Translations under genes and position numbers: made by a program
In this document: piece by piece, positions 38,506 to 49,733 of the stretch
Layout of the letters: each line of letters starts with the position of its first letter
Position numbering within the stretch: the stretch's first letter is position 1
From: Diphasiastrum complanatum
Taxonomy: Eukaryota; Streptophyta; Lycopodiopsida; Lycopodiales; Lycopodiaceae
Reading direction: 5' to 3'
Assembly: GCA_029204225.1 (NCBI GenBank)
Contig: CM055113.1
Coordinates: 7,961,852 to 8,025,851, forward strand
DNA: 64,000 bases
Notes under the pieces: generated by a model
What the model was told of the DNA's origin: nothing
Database searches by the model: none
The model's input: only the letters and a program-made list of their open reading frames with translations

Positions 38506-38726
38506 CTAGATGTCACCTCTATCTTAGTGTTTTTTTCATGGTGCCATTACTCTATAATACATGTCATATTCTTTGAACTTGTCATGATTAGATGCTTGAT
38601 GGTACATAATTTAGACCCACCTAGATGTCACCTCTATCTTAGTGTTTTTTCATGGTGCCATTACTCTATGATACATGTCATATTCTTTGAACTTTTCATA
38701 ATTAGATGCTTGATGGTACATAATTT
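38506..38726. repeat. Direct tandem duplication, about 107-bp copies
   Basis: 38506-38612 and 38621-38726 match almost exactly (both start CTAGATGTCACCTC and end GGTACATAATTT), separated by 8 bp. Only a handful of substitutions and one T-run length change are seen, so the duplication is fairly recent. Confidence 0.92.
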
Positions 38727-38729
38727 CAA

Positions 38730-41700
38730 CTCACGTTTTTCTTATAGCTTATTCATCTTCATTCTTGGTCTTACTCATTAACATTTTGATATGTATTAGT
38801 CTAGTTTAATGAATAGGAATGAGTTATTTTAGTGTTTGATAAACTAATGGTTGTTAGTATAATAGGTTGTTCATAATTGGACTAGTGCCATAATCCACAA
38901 TAATATGGCTAGGTAAACTTCAAGAATTTGCAATCTCTATTTGTGGGTGGTGCGATAGGTGGTAATAGTGTGCTCCTTGTAATTGAATCTACTAGTATAT
39001 ATTAATTTTGTAACCATGTTTGATAAGAGTCAAAGTATGTCCAATGATGGTTTCAGAACAAGTGGGAGAGGGCCCCAATCTCTCCTCTCATAGGTTGAGA
39101 ACAATCAAATAGTCTCCCCACCTTGCACATAAGTACTTCACTTTACTCTCGATAAGTGGTGAACTGTAACGAAATGTCTCCTTTATATGTCGATTGGGGG
39201 AGGCTTATTACCACATGACCTTACACATGCTCACAATCTCAATCATTTTTTGGCCTACTCCAAAAAAGAGGCAGTATGCATTTGTTCATGATAGTTGGAC
39301 CTTATGTAAGCTAAACTATCATTCAACGAGCTATATAGTTTGTTCAACACTATTTTGTTGACAACAATACAATGATGGTATTGTTGCTTATAACAGCTAC
39401 ATTCATGTTTTTCTTTAACAAAATTTGCATATACTTCTTGTTGTAACTGAGTTGGATAAGAGTGTTCCTGCAAAGTCGGTGAATCCCCGGTGGAGTGATG
39501 ACATACTGTGAGCTTACTTTGACTTTTAGTTGTCACATCATCCATGAAAGCTCCTCACGTGAATGTCTTCCCCTTAAGCGAAATGGTGTTGATTCTTCTA
39601 GGGCTTCTAGGGTTGCACAAGTATAGAGCTTGATGGCCTGAGCAACTCTAGTTTGAATCATATTTGAGTCATTGTTGGTGAAGATTCAAGACTATTTTAC
39701 AGAAATTTTTTATAAAAATCAATGCATTAGATATCATATTGGCCCTAAAAATTCATTTTTGATTTTGAGAGATATATAACATCTCATCAAGATATAGCTA
39801 AACGAATAGATGATTTTGGAAGACAATTTTTGTTTTTTTATAGATGAGATCAGTAAACTTTGCAATGATCTAACAAATAAGACCTTAGATTTTTTGGACC
39901 CAGTGGTTGGAATGATACATTTTATACAACCTTATAAAAATGAGATGACCAAACCTAATGGTGTTTGTTATATTTCACTTTTTTGGGTTTTTTTTTTGCA
40001 ATCGACAACTAATAGCAGCAAAATTTTCTTTGCCAATTTTCATCTTTTTGAATTGTAAATAGTAGGTCATTTTTGTAATTTGTACATGTTTGATACATCA
40101 ATTTCATGATCTTTGATAGATTGGAATAAAACATTGGAATTTTTTCATTTGCAATCATCATTGGATTGTGCACTTGAGCACAGAACTATAAATAAATGTA
40201 CATTTGTAGTAGGTAGTCATGCTTTATCCAAGGGATCTGCCTAAAGCAAGAGAAAAAAAAAGAGTGATATCAAGCTTTGTATGTTGTTATATATGTACAA
40301 AATAGAAAGAAATAATAACTATGAAGTTGTATAAGTCACCTCTATTATATATTAGGATTTATTAAATAATCAAGAAGCTTAATGAGATTCTTCATACAAT
40401 TTGTAGCCTTCCATAATTATTACATGTCCTTTTTGATGTGAAAATATCTGAAAAATAATGAGGAGATAGTTGCAACTTGGCATTTTGGTGGAGTTAAACA
40501 TGTGTGAAAATAGATAATTGGTAGAATGATAGAAGGAAAATCTATAGGAAAACACTTACTTTGATGAAGTGGAATATCAAAGTAGGATGACACTTGTGAA
40601 AGTGATGGTCACCATATAAAGTTTGTGCAACTTTATTATAGAGGTCAAGTTCAAAGGGTACGAGTATGTTATAGATGTACTTGGCCATGGGTCCTTGGTG
40701 GATCTGTAAGTTTATATCAAATAAATTCCTCATGCAAGAGATAGTAGAAAAATACATATATGCATGCATGGTGTATTTTTGCAACATTGAGTGAGGAGAC
40801 TATGGTGAGAAGTTACTTCTTATGTTTCATGAATATGACATGCAAGGTAGTTAATAATAAATCGAAGTCTCAAGGAAAGAATTGAGGGATGCCAATGGAC
40901 AATTGAAGAAAGCATGTTTGATCAAATAGCTTATCTTACTAACATTCAATAAAAGGACCAAAAGTCAAGATCCAAGATATCCTCACCAACACGTATATTT
41001 AGACAAATTTGATGGCTTATACTAATGTTTGGATCAAGTACATACACAACTAAGTGTTTGAGAATCTTTTTGAGAGGTCAAGTTTAAACTCATTGTTTAT
41101 CCAAGCTCACAAAAGTTTAGATGACATGTGCATGGTAGTTCAATTTATATGAAATTTAAAGTTATAGATGATTCTAAGTACTCATTTAAACCATGTTCTT
41201 GTTGAAATGTATTTTGACTTATGCAAACAATGTATAGATATTGTTGTAATTTTCTTTTTTTTGGCACAATTGATGTCGAAACATCTTCATTGGATGACTA
41301 ATGTCTAAAACTAGTTGGCATTTCCTTTTTTATAAGAGGATCTATACAATACTTGACACAAAATATCGTGGAAGAAAAATGTAAGAGATTTGCGTAAAAA
41401 TATCTAGAATATACTACAACACACTTGCATACTTGCCAAATAAGTTTGTATAATTATTTGGCTAGTCACCATGTGATTTACTATTCACATTTTAGAAAAT
41501 AAACACTTTATTTTGACTTCAGTAGAAACAACCAAGAAAATAGAAATAAGATGAGTATAATTTTCTAGTAGATTTTTTCTTCCTTAAAATGAAATGATAT
41601 ATAGTTACAACAATCTATCAATAATGAGCTTTTACATTATGGAGAGAAAGTAAAAGTTTGACAAATTTTGAGTAGGTAGGACGTGTGATATTTTGATCAC

Positions 41701-43840
41701 AATAACTTGACATAACATGAGTGTATGTTTATGGCTCATTGCAGCAAAATTTGGTTTACTTTTGATATCCTCATATTCATAACACATTTTACACTTCATA
41801 TACTTTAGCTTTGAGAAGTTTATCTAAGGACTCCAAAGTTAAAATTGTATATAGATGTCTAAAATTCAATGTTTTACAAAATGATATATACAATATTAGG
41901 TTTTGAAACTATCCTACTAAACCAAAAAATTAACTCAAGGAAAGATAACAAATTGTAGTTTTAACATGTCCTAACATAGTTTGACTTTTAGCTTATCATT
42001 GAAGATGTACGTTGGTCAATACCATAATCATTAGGACAAAAATCCACAAGCAACATAAATAGCTTGAAGACATGAGATAATAGAATTTTAAAAATAAAAT
42101 TTTCAAATTAGGACAAAAAATCTCATGTATTAATTTATGTTACAGATTGAGAGCTACAAAGTCCTTTATCCTAGAACTATTTCTGGGTTGAGCTAGTAAT
42201 TTTCAATTGCTAGTATAAAGGTGATATATTTGGCACATTTTCAAACATAGATATTATAACATCTAAATTAAAAACTATGCATTTTTCTTTCTTTCCAAGA
42301 TTCAATGTTTAACATGATGTCTTATATGATATATATCTGTCTCAAATAACTTATCAAAGTTATTCTTGGCTCTATCAAGAGAATTGAGTACAACTTCGTG
42401 AGAAACTTGATAAAAAAACATATTTTTCAAGCTGATGTTGGAAGCAACTTTTTGACTCATATGTTTGTTTGGTAATAAGCAAATAATCAAAATATTCAAA
42501 TACTCATGAATGTACAAAAGTATTAATGTCAAAGTCTATATAATAGCAAGCAACAAGAGAAAAAACTATCTAATAGGTTCTTTCTTAGAGTCCAAACATT
42601 GCATATAAGTCGATCACTATTATTTTTTTCAATGTAAAAATCCTAATTGTTATGCTAATTTGAAGATGGTTTTGTTTAGTATCAAATTCAAGCAAAGAGT
42701 AGTATTAGGTTGAAAGACCTAAATAATGCTTAAGAACAAACTGAGTGTTTTCGGTTTATTAGTGCCCAACAGACTCTTAAAATTGTGAACATATGCATGA
42801 AGGGGTATGTGTAGTATAATACCTGAATATGTGCTGAAGATTCTTCCTGAGAGGTAGTCATGATCGTCTTTCCAACGTGATAAGCCGCAAACCCTTCTAG
42901 TATTGGTATCGAAGGGCAATATATCATGTTAATACCATAATAACCTATATAGTAATGGATTTAAAATAAAACCTAGCAGACCCTAACACCATATTCCAAG
43001 GTCATACATATTTGGCCTAGACCTCATCTATTGATTGTAAGAATCAAGGACAACATTTTACATTTGAATAGGTAGTGATCTTGTTATGCTTCATTCAATG
43101 GTATAGAGCTTCATAACTTCATAAACAGTCAAACATTTGGTAATTTGCAATGATTTGAGCTTGAAACCATACTATTTTACATTATACACCTATCTTTAAT
43201 AAGGAATTTTGCCCAAAATGGTTAGGGCACCAGCTCGATGCCTACAGCAAATGGCCCCTATGCTTCTGTGAAAAGTGTGAAACCATGAAGGGGACTGAAG
43301 TCTGAACTATAGTGCGAAAAGTGTGAGAAAGTTTGCAATTCGCACTCTCTCTTGAATTCGACTTTTGCAAAAAGTGTGAAAACCACGAAAATGTCATATA
43401 TATGGGCACATTTCTAATGTAGACTAGCGATCCATTCCTGGCTCCTACCTTTCTTCATACCAACTGCTCTTTTTTACTCTATATTCAATAATATGCCTTG
43501 AAAAACCTAAAATGCATATCAAAGCACACTTTTGAAGAGTATACAATCAAAGTGGAAGTGGATAATTGGCCAACGGCCTCTTACATACCTGAGAATCGAT
43601 AGAACTGAGCTCCAAATGTCGAATTACTTTCTTATGGGCCAACACTTCACTGTAGGCTGTGACTGAGCTTGTTTTCTCATAACAAATAGCATTTGGAAGA
43701 GAAAGAGGAAGGAAAATGCATAAGAGAGAGGAGTCCATTCACCAACCGTCCTGCATTCAACAACATTTCTCACGGGATAGTTAGCACCCTTAAGAAAGAA
43801 TGCTAATTGTCCGCCATAAGAAAATCAACATCATGAGTTA
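38730..43840. other. AT-rich intergenic region, no gene seen
   Basis: About 5 kb with only short frames, none with recognisable motifs, on either strand. I found no LTR pair, tRNA or structured repeat here. The upstream portion 37621-38505 is likewise without a gene that I can support. Confidence 0.5.
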
Positions 43841-43845
43841 GATCA

Positions 43846-44495
43846 TGTGAAAGATTCAACTAGTTTCATCAAATTTTGCAATATTTCCATATTTGGCATA
43901 TTGAGGCCAAAACTTGTTTTAGACTTAGAGGTTGACTTTTCAAAGTTCATTAGTCTAAATTTCATTTGAATAAATACTTTTTGAAAGTGTAGGAAAGATA
44001 GAATGCGAGTTTGAGTAGATTCAATTTGAATAAGTTGGGTACATTGAATCTAGACCCAAAATTGGTAGGGTTAGCATTTTGGTGGGAAAGCCAAGTGGCC
44101 AAATAGGGTTTGGACCTGCTATAAAAGGATGTAACTTGTGGAGAGAGTCATCTTCTCTCTTTTCTATCTCATTTCATGCTTATACATGGTTCTCTTGGGT
44201 TCTACTATACATTGGTGCACTATCTTGGTGATTGCTTGCAATTCTATGTGTAGAATGATCTATATTTGTTATTTTTGGATCCACACGTGTGAAATACAGT
44301 AGCTTGCTGGTTTTTTACGGACAGCAACAGTACATAATCATTTCATTCAAGTTTGATCAAGTTCTATTAGTGTTTGGATCTCAAATTGTGTGTAGATGCT
44401 GATTTTTCTACATTGGTGAAATTGGTAGTGTATTTCTCTTTCTAACCAAAGATCATTCAAGTAGATTGGATCTTAAGGATCTGAAATCTTTCACA
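43846..44495 (+). repeat. 5' LTR of copia element B
   Basis: 650 bp, TGTGAAAGATT…AATCTTTCACA. It contains a TATA box (TATAAAA at 44120-44126) followed by an R-region-like CT-rich stretch, and a CACACGTGTG palindrome near 44283 like those in the other copia LTRs of this window. Confidence 0.95.
44120..44126 (+). promoter_or_regulatory. TATA box in the LTR promoter of element B
   Basis: TATAAAA in the middle of the 5' LTR, repeated at the same place in the 3' LTR (about 49104). It is the likely core promoter for the element's RNA; downstream sequence is CT-rich as in many plant starts. Confidence 0.7.
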
Positions 44496-44507
44496 TGGTA
44501 TCAGAGC
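44496..44507 (+). other. Primer binding site, initiator tRNA-Met
   Basis: TGGTATCAGAGC directly follows the 5' LTR; complementary to the 3' end of initiator tRNA-Met. Confidence 0.94.
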
Positions 44508-45095
44508 TTGTGTTTCAGGTTATGAAGGAGGAAATCAGATCTATCAATGATTTGGTGAAGATATCAAGTCTAGAGCATGCTAGAGAAGATTCTACATCAA
44601 AATAGGATTTTTTGCTTTTGTAGATTGGATCTTTTGTAGATCAAAACACTAAATAGGTCAATATACTTGTTCAATTCCGTTTTTTGAATTCACATGCTAG
44701 ATTTGGCCGATTTTTGAATCATTGGTTCAGCCTAAGTGGTGGCTTATAGATTGCATATCAAATTTTCAGCATTTGCATGTAAATTTGGAATAGTCAATTT
44801 TTTGTGATTTTGTCAAAACCCTAATTTTGATTGGATCTCTAGATAGTGAGGTTGCTGGACTTCATTTGAGTGTGTTTCAATCTTAGGAAGTGGCAAAAGT
44901 CATTAGATTGAGGATAGATCATAGGTTGATCAAGATTCCATGATTCTATGTGTTGATTTGCTTGGATAAGTGCTAGAAGAGAATTTGTGAGATAGTTTCA
45001 AATCTTGGCGATTCCTTTTGAAAGCATTTGTTGTTGTTCAAAGGAGTGCTTTGTGCATTGAAACAGGTTGAAAGAGAAGATTAGGTCATTGCTAC

Positions 45096-46448
45096 ATGGC
45101 AACCTCAATTGGAGTCATGTTGGAAGCCAATGATAGGCTTACCTCAAGTAATTATTCATTATGGAAAGTGAGGATGGAGTCACTTCTTGAGATGAATGAC
45201 GTTTTGGATATTATTGTAGGTTTGGAGGAGAGACCAGCAACACAACAAGATCAATTGAGGTATGACAAGAGGGCCAAGAAGGCTCTACACATGATAAAGA
45301 TGAATGTTACCAATGAACTTCTCAAGGAAGCTGGTAAGTGCACATCATCTTTGGAAGCTTGGAATTCATTGAAGAAGCTTTATGAATCCAAGTCTACTTC
45401 TAGAGTGTTGACTCTAAGAAGACAAATCTTTTCTTGTTTGCAAAAGAATGAAGAAAGTCCAAGTACTTTTGTTTTGAGAATGAAAGCATTGAATGATGAG
45501 TTAGCTTGCATAGATGAAAGCATTAAGGAAGGAGAACTTATTCAAGTGATTCTTAATGGCTCGTTGGATGCTCATGCTAACATTGTTCAAAGTATTGCTA
45601 TTCAAAAGACTTTGCCAAGTTTGATGGATCTTCAAGAGATCTTGATCAATGAGGAATATAGGCTTCAAGCAAGAGGTGGATCTACATCGACACTTCAAGA
45701 GGATGCTATGTTCACAAAGGGCAAATTCAAGGGCAAAACCAAAAGCGAGTGGTCTAAAGGGCAAGATCAAGTGGATGCTTCTTCAAGTGGCAAAAAGAAT
45801 GATAGATCAAAGCTCAAGTGCTTCTATTGTGGCATCAAAGGACACTTTGCAAGTGAGTGCTACAAGAAGAAGAGAGATCAAGGAGACAAGCAAGGTAATC
45901 TTACTCTTGATGAGGATGGTTTGGATGTGCAAGATGCAAATGATGATGCTTTTGTGATGTCTTCATGTATGCTTGCTAATGATGGAGATCTAGATCCTTG
46001 GTGGATTGATAGTGGAGCAAGTTCACACATGACCTTTCACAAAGAGTACTTCACTTCTTTGTTGGCCTATGGAGATGACAAGAGGGTGATCTACACGGCC
46101 AATGATGGTGAGTGTGCAATCAAAGGGATTGGCACAATTCCTATTTCTCTCTCTACAAATAGGAATGCTCATTTGGAGGATGTCTTGTTTATTCCATCTA
46201 TTACCAAGAATTTGCTTAGTGTGAGTCAAATGCTAAGTAAGGGCCTCAAGGTGGAGTTTGATGGAGATGCTTGTTTGATCAAAAAGAAGGATGTCTTGAT
46301 TGGAAAAGGTAAAAGGCAAGGGAATTGTTCAAACTTGATGCTTGTGTTATTGCTAACCAAGTTGGATGTGTTGCAAGGGAGCAAATTTCTATTCAAGAGG
46401 TTTGGCACAAAAGGATGGGACACCTCAACTTCAAGTCATTGGAGGTAA
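45096..46448 (+). CDS. Copia B gag and protease
   Basis: A 450-codon frame starting MATSIGVMLEANDRL. The gag body (UBN2 type: NYSLWKVRMESLL, SLEAWNSLKKLYESK, TLRRQIFSCLQKNEE) spans about residues 15-190. A basic linker and a CCHC knuckle (CFYCGIKGHFASEC, about 242-255) follow, then protease with WWIDSGASSHM (about 303-313) and TANDGECAIKGIGTIP, and the start of GAG-pre-integrase (TKNLLSVSQMLSKG). Gag would form the virus-like particle and package element RNA; the protease would cleave the polyprotein. A one-base shift near 46310 moves GAG-pre-integrase into another frame, so the last about 45 residues of this frame are not native. Gag itself is intact. Confidence 0.88.
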   Translation: MATSIGVMLEANDRLTSSNYSLWKVRMESLLEMNDVLDIIVGLEERPATQQDQLRYDKRAKKALHMIKMNVTNELLKEAGKCTSSLEAWNSLKKLYESKSTSRVLTLRRQIFSCLQKNEESPSTFVLRMKALNDELACIDESIKEGELIQVILNGSLDAHANIVQSIAIQKTLPSLMDLQEILINEEYRLQARGGSTSTLQEDAMFTKGKFKGKTKSEWSKGQDQVDASSSGKKNDRSKLKCFYCGIKGHFASECYKKKRDQGDKQGNLTLDEDGLDVQDANDDAFVMSSCMLANDGDLDPWWIDSGASSHMTFHKEYFTSLLAYGDDKRVIYTANDGECAIKGIGTIPISLSTNRNAHLEDVLFIPSITKNLLSVSQMLSKGLKVEFDGDACLIKKKDVLIGKGKRQGNCSNLMLVLLLTKLDVLQGSKFLFKRFGTKGWDTSTSSHWR

Positions 46449-46916
46449 TGGCAAGGAAGAAGGTTGTGATTGGTCTTCCAAGTTCCTTAAGTAATGACAA
46501 GCATGTTTGTGAGTCTTGTGCTTTGTCTAAGTCACATAGACTACCTTATACTAGATCTATTTCTAGATCTACAAAGCCTTTTCAACTTGTACATTCAGAT
46601 ATTCATGGATTTACTACAATTAGCAATAGTGGAGCTAAGATGTATGTAGCATTCATTGATGATTTTAGTAGATTTTGTTGGATCTATCTACTAAAGAGCA
46701 AGGATGAAGTGTATGATGTCTTTGTCAAGTTCAAGAATGCAAGGGAGAACCAATTTTCACAAAGATCAAGTGCTTGAGAGGTGACAATGGTGGTGAGTAC
46801 ATATCTAACAAGTTCAAGGCCTTTTGTGATGAGCATGGGATCAAGAGGGAGTATACAACATCAAGGACCCCACAACAAAATGGAGTGGCTGAAAGGAAGA
46901 ATAGAGTGCTAAAGCT
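46325..46916 (+). pseudogene. Copia B GAG-pre-integrase and integrase core, frameshifted
   Basis: The frame 46325-46777 continues from gag after a shift: VWHKRMGHLNFKSLEVMARK, then the HHCC-like zinc region (CESCALSKSHRLPY), FQLVHSDIHG with the first catalytic Asp, and MYVAFIDDFSRFCWIYLLKS. A further shift near 46768 leads to LRGDNGGEYISNKFKAF with the second Asp and TPQQNGVAERKNR with the catalytic Glu. A third disruption near 46905 (a short loss after AERKNR) precedes the frame at 46917. All three catalytic residues exist but not in one frame. Confidence 0.85.
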
Positions 46917-48833
46917 ATGAGGTTAAGTGCTAATCTTGACAAACCATTTTGGGATCAAGCTTTGTTGTGTGCCAATTTCTTGTGCAATAGGTGGCCGAGT
47001 GCTATTTTGGATGGAAGGACACCTTTTGAGATGCTATTCAAGAGGAGGCCGAGTGTCAACTTTCTAAGAACCTTTGGATGCACATGCTATGTCAACATTA
47101 CTCTTGATGATAGGACCAAGGAGGATCCATCTTCAAGAAGAGGTATTTTTGTTGGATATAGTGAGGTGAGTAAAGCCTACAAGGTCTACATTCCTTTTAC
47201 TAACAAAGTGATTGTTGGTAGAGATGTCATTTTTTATGAGGGAATCATTCCAAAGGTGTCTTCAAGCATGATTGATGGTAAAGTAGATGGTTCTAACATT
47301 CTTGATGTTGATGAGAAGGATCCTACTTTGGATGGTGGTGATGATGGACCTTCATCAAATCAAAAGCCAAGGAGAACATCAAGAGAAAGACAAGTACCTT
47401 CAAGGCTCACATATGATCAAAAGGGTAAGCAAGTAGTTTCTGGAAATTATATTGCTTTCCTAACCTCTTTGGATGATCCTACAAGTGTAGATCAAGCAAG
47501 GAAAGAAGAGGAGTGGATCCAACCAATGGATCTTGAGTATCGATCTCTTATGAAGGGTGGAACATCTTTTGGAAGATCTTCTTGTGTACATGGAGCTATG
47601 CAAGTAGATGGATGTTATCTTGCTGTAAAAGCAAGTAATGGATCTAGAAAACAGATTTTGTTCAATGACTTTGATGGTCAAGTTGAAGATCAAGAGGTTG
47701 ATCTCAAAGCACTTCAACTAGTCAAAAGGGAAGGTGACAATTTGGAGCTAGTCAAGAGCATCAAAGGAGAGGTAATTGGCAAAGGTGTTATGGATCTGTT
47801 TTTACAGCATATTGAAGACTCAAGTAAGGTCAAAGGAGCAGCAAGGAAGTGTTGTTCAAGTTTACTTTACTTGTTCTATCTCATGTTTGAGCAATTTCAT
47901 GTGGATGTGTGCAAATTGTCAAGATATGGTAAAACTAGCTACATTGGTGAGCATTGTTTTGATGTTGGATTTGTACTAGCATTCTTGGCTGATTTTGCTA
48001 ATGGAAATGAAGCTATTGGAGGTTCATTATGTCATTCATCCATGGCTAAGTTCTCAAGTGTTGAGCTACTTGGTGCCAATACTTGGAGATTGTCAATTTT
48101 TGGTGAATTCATGGTCATTTTCTTGTGTCAAGTAGATCTTGAAGATGGACTAGTGCAAACTACTTGGTTTATGGAGTCATGTGGTGCTGGATTTGCATCA
48201 TTTATGTACTCACCTACTCATGGATTTCCAAGGTTTGATGGTTTCTTGTGGCAAGATGAAGATGGAGGCTCATTCATGGAGTATCATGGTGAATACAAGG
48301 CAACAAAGGACAAAGGAGGAGGAGACATGCAAGCAAAAGTTGATCACTCACATTTATTGTTTGTTTGCTGTATTTTTTCAGAGAGTTCAGAGTTGCAAGC
48401 ATGGTGGAATCATTTCATTTACATTTTATTTGATTCTTCATGTTCTAGTCACATTTTTACATGTAAAATTGATGTAAGAAATAGTGAAGCATCCCAAGTG
48501 GACACTATTCTCTATATCAATTATGGTTATTTCTATTTTGAGCATTACATAAACATTGAAAGGAGATCTATTCTTAGGAAAAAGATCATTCTTATGATGG
48601 ATCAAAGTTCTATTGGCAAAAACTATGCTAGGAGCAAGCATATTGAGATACAATATCATTTTGTGAGGGAGCGAGTCATTGCAAAGGAGGTGGAGCTTCA
48701 ACATGTGCCTTCAAGGGAATGTGTAGCTGATATCTTCACCAAAGCATTGGGAAAAGACTTGTTCATGAAGCATAGGACTTCACTTGGAGTATTATCAAAG
48801 TCTATGCTAAAACTAGTTGAAGAGGGAGTGTGA
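46917..48833 (+). CDS. Chimeric copia B frame: integrase end + foreign segment + RNase H end
   Basis: A 638-codon uninterrupted frame. Residues 1-213 are the end of a copia integrase (LDKPFWDQALLCANFLCNR, LRTFGCTCYVN, GIFVGYSEVSKAYKVY) and the linker to RT (WIQPMDLEYRSLMKG). At that point a reverse transcriptase should begin. Instead, residues 214 to about 560 have no RT or RNase H motif: no FLNG, no YVDD, no STSG, no SSEAEY. The segment alternates charged stretches (DFDGQVEDQEVDLKALQLVK) with hydrophobic, aromatic ones (SSLLYLFYLMF, LSIFGEFMVIFLCQVD). From about residue 562 the copia RNase H end returns in frame (DQSSIGKNYARSKHIEIQYH, ECVADIFTKALGK) up to the stop near the purine tract. I do not recognise the inserted segment. 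Confidence 0.85.
   Translation: MRLSANLDKPFWDQALLCANFLCNRWPSAILDGRTPFEMLFKRRPSVNFLRTFGCTCYVNITLDDRTKEDPSSRRGIFVGYSEVSKAYKVYIPFTNKVIVGRDVIFYEGIIPKVSSSMIDGKVDGSNILDVDEKDPTLDGGDDGPSSNQKPRRTSRERQVPSRLTYDQKGKQVVSGNYIAFLTSLDDPTSVDQARKEEEWIQPMDLEYRSLMKGGTSFGRSSCVHGAMQVDGCYLAVKASNGSRKQILFNDFDGQVEDQEVDLKALQLVKREGDNLELVKSIKGEVIGKGVMDLFLQHIEDSSKVKGAARKCCSSLLYLFYLMFEQFHVDVCKLSRYGKTSYIGEHCFDVGFVLAFLADFANGNEAIGGSLCHSSMAKFSSVELLGANTWRLSIFGEFMVIFLCQVDLEDGLVQTTWFMESCGAGFASFMYSPTHGFPRFDGFLWQDEDGGSFMEYHGEYKATKDKGGGDMQAKVDHSHLLFVCCIFSESSELQAWWNHFIYILFDSSCSSHIFTCKIDVRNSEASQVDTILYINYGYFYFEHYINIERRSILRKKIILMMDQSSIGKNYARSKHIEIQYHFVRERVIAKEVELQHVPSRECVADIFTKALGKDLFMKHRTSLGVLSKSMLKLVEEGV
47556..48600 (+). other. Unidentified open segment replacing reverse transcriptase
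   Basis: About 1.04 kb (about 347 codons) inside copia B, open in the same frame as the integrase end before it and the RNase H end after it. It is rich in Gly, Ser, Phe and Cys, with pieces such as GEHCFDVGFVLAFLADFANG and HGEYKATKDKGGGDMQAKVD. It could be a captured host gene fragment, a novel domain, or non-coding DNA that happens to be open; the last is unlikely for this length in AT-rich DNA. Confidence 0.7.
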
Positions 48834-49469
48834 AAGATTCAACTAGTTTCATCACATTTTGCAATATTTTCATATTTGGCATATTGAGGCCAGAACTTGT
48901 TTTAGACTTAGAGGTTGACTTTTCAAAGTTCAATAGTCTAAATTTCATTTGAATAAACACTTTTTGAAAGTGTGGGAAAGATAGAATGCGAGTTTGAGTA
49001 GATTCAATTTGAATAAGTTGGGTACATTGAATCTAGACCCAAAATTGGTAGGGTTAGCATTTTGGTGGGAAAGCCAAGTGGCCAAATAGGGTTTGGACCT
49101 GCTATAAAAGGATGTAACTCGTGGAGAGAGTCATCTTCTCTCTTCTCTATCTCATTTCATGCTTATACATGGTTCTCTTGGGTTCTACTATCCATTGGTG
49201 CACTATCTTGGTGATTGCTTGCAATTCTATGTGTAGAATGATCTATATTTGCTATTTTTGGATCCACACGTGTGAAATATAGTAGCTTGCTGGTTTTGTA
49301 CGGAAAGCAACAGTACATAATCGTTTCATTCAAGTTTTATTTAGTGTTTGCATCTCAAATTGTGTGTAGATGCTGATTTTTCTACATTGGTGAAATTGGT
49401 AGTGTATTTCTCTTTCTAACCAAAGATCATTCAAGTAGATTGGATCTTAAGGATCTGAAATCTTTCATA
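48829..49469 (+). repeat. 3' LTR of copia element B
   Basis: 641 bp. It begins TGTGAAAGATT after the purine tract AGAGGGAG and ends TCTTTCATA, where the 5' LTR has TCTTTCACA. It carries a gap of about 9 bp relative to the 5' LTR near 49340 (GTTTTATTTAGTG versus GTTTGATCAAGTTCTATTAGTG). Confidence 0.94.
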
Positions 49470-49474
49470 GATCA

Positions 49475-49733
49475 TACTTGAGCCCTGGAAAAAGTTAAGT
49501 AGAATGTTTTCATAGCAACACTTTGCAATATCGGTTGTTCACATAGAACTAATCTTTTGTGGTACATTAAGATAGTATTCAGAAGATGAATCGCACTGCA
49601 AAGTATCCACATTTAGGATACTCTGGTAAGTATTTGCCTTAAGGCCTACTCCCTCCATGAGGAAAGGAGTCAACATACCAAGTCTTGAATGAAACTGAAA
49701 CACCAAGGAGTAAAGTGTGAGCTTAATCTCCAA
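49475..49733 (-). repeat. Possible LTR remnant downstream of copia D
   Basis: Non-coding stretch following (minus sense) the RNase H end and a purine tract AAGGGAGAC of copia D, where a 3' LTR should start; the first bases TATTGGAGAT resemble a mutated TGTTGGGAAT. I could not match the rest to the LTR at 51550-52729, and copia B may have been inserted into it. Confidence 0.35.

Larger units (their letters stand above)
43841..49474 (+). mobile_element. Copia element B with target duplication; RT region replaced
   Basis: Element 43846-49469 is flanked by the perfect 5-bp duplication GATCA (43841-43845 and 49470-49474). Both LTRs begin TGTGAAAGATT; the 5' one ends AATCTTTCACA, making an 11-bp terminal inverted repeat, while the 3' one ends CATA, a one-base change. 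Order: LTR, primer binding site, gag, protease, GAG-pre-integrase, integrase, then an unrelated open segment where RT and RNase H should be, the end of RNase H, purine tract, LTR. LTRs differ by about 16 substitutions and one indel of about 9 bp over 640 bp by eye, so the insertion is moderately recent. Confidence 0.95.

Noticed and set aside
38730-43840. Search for a hidden LTR element or gene in the 5-kb AT-rich stretch
   Set aside because: I found no LTR pair, primer binding site, or coding motif on either strand, so nothing is claimed.
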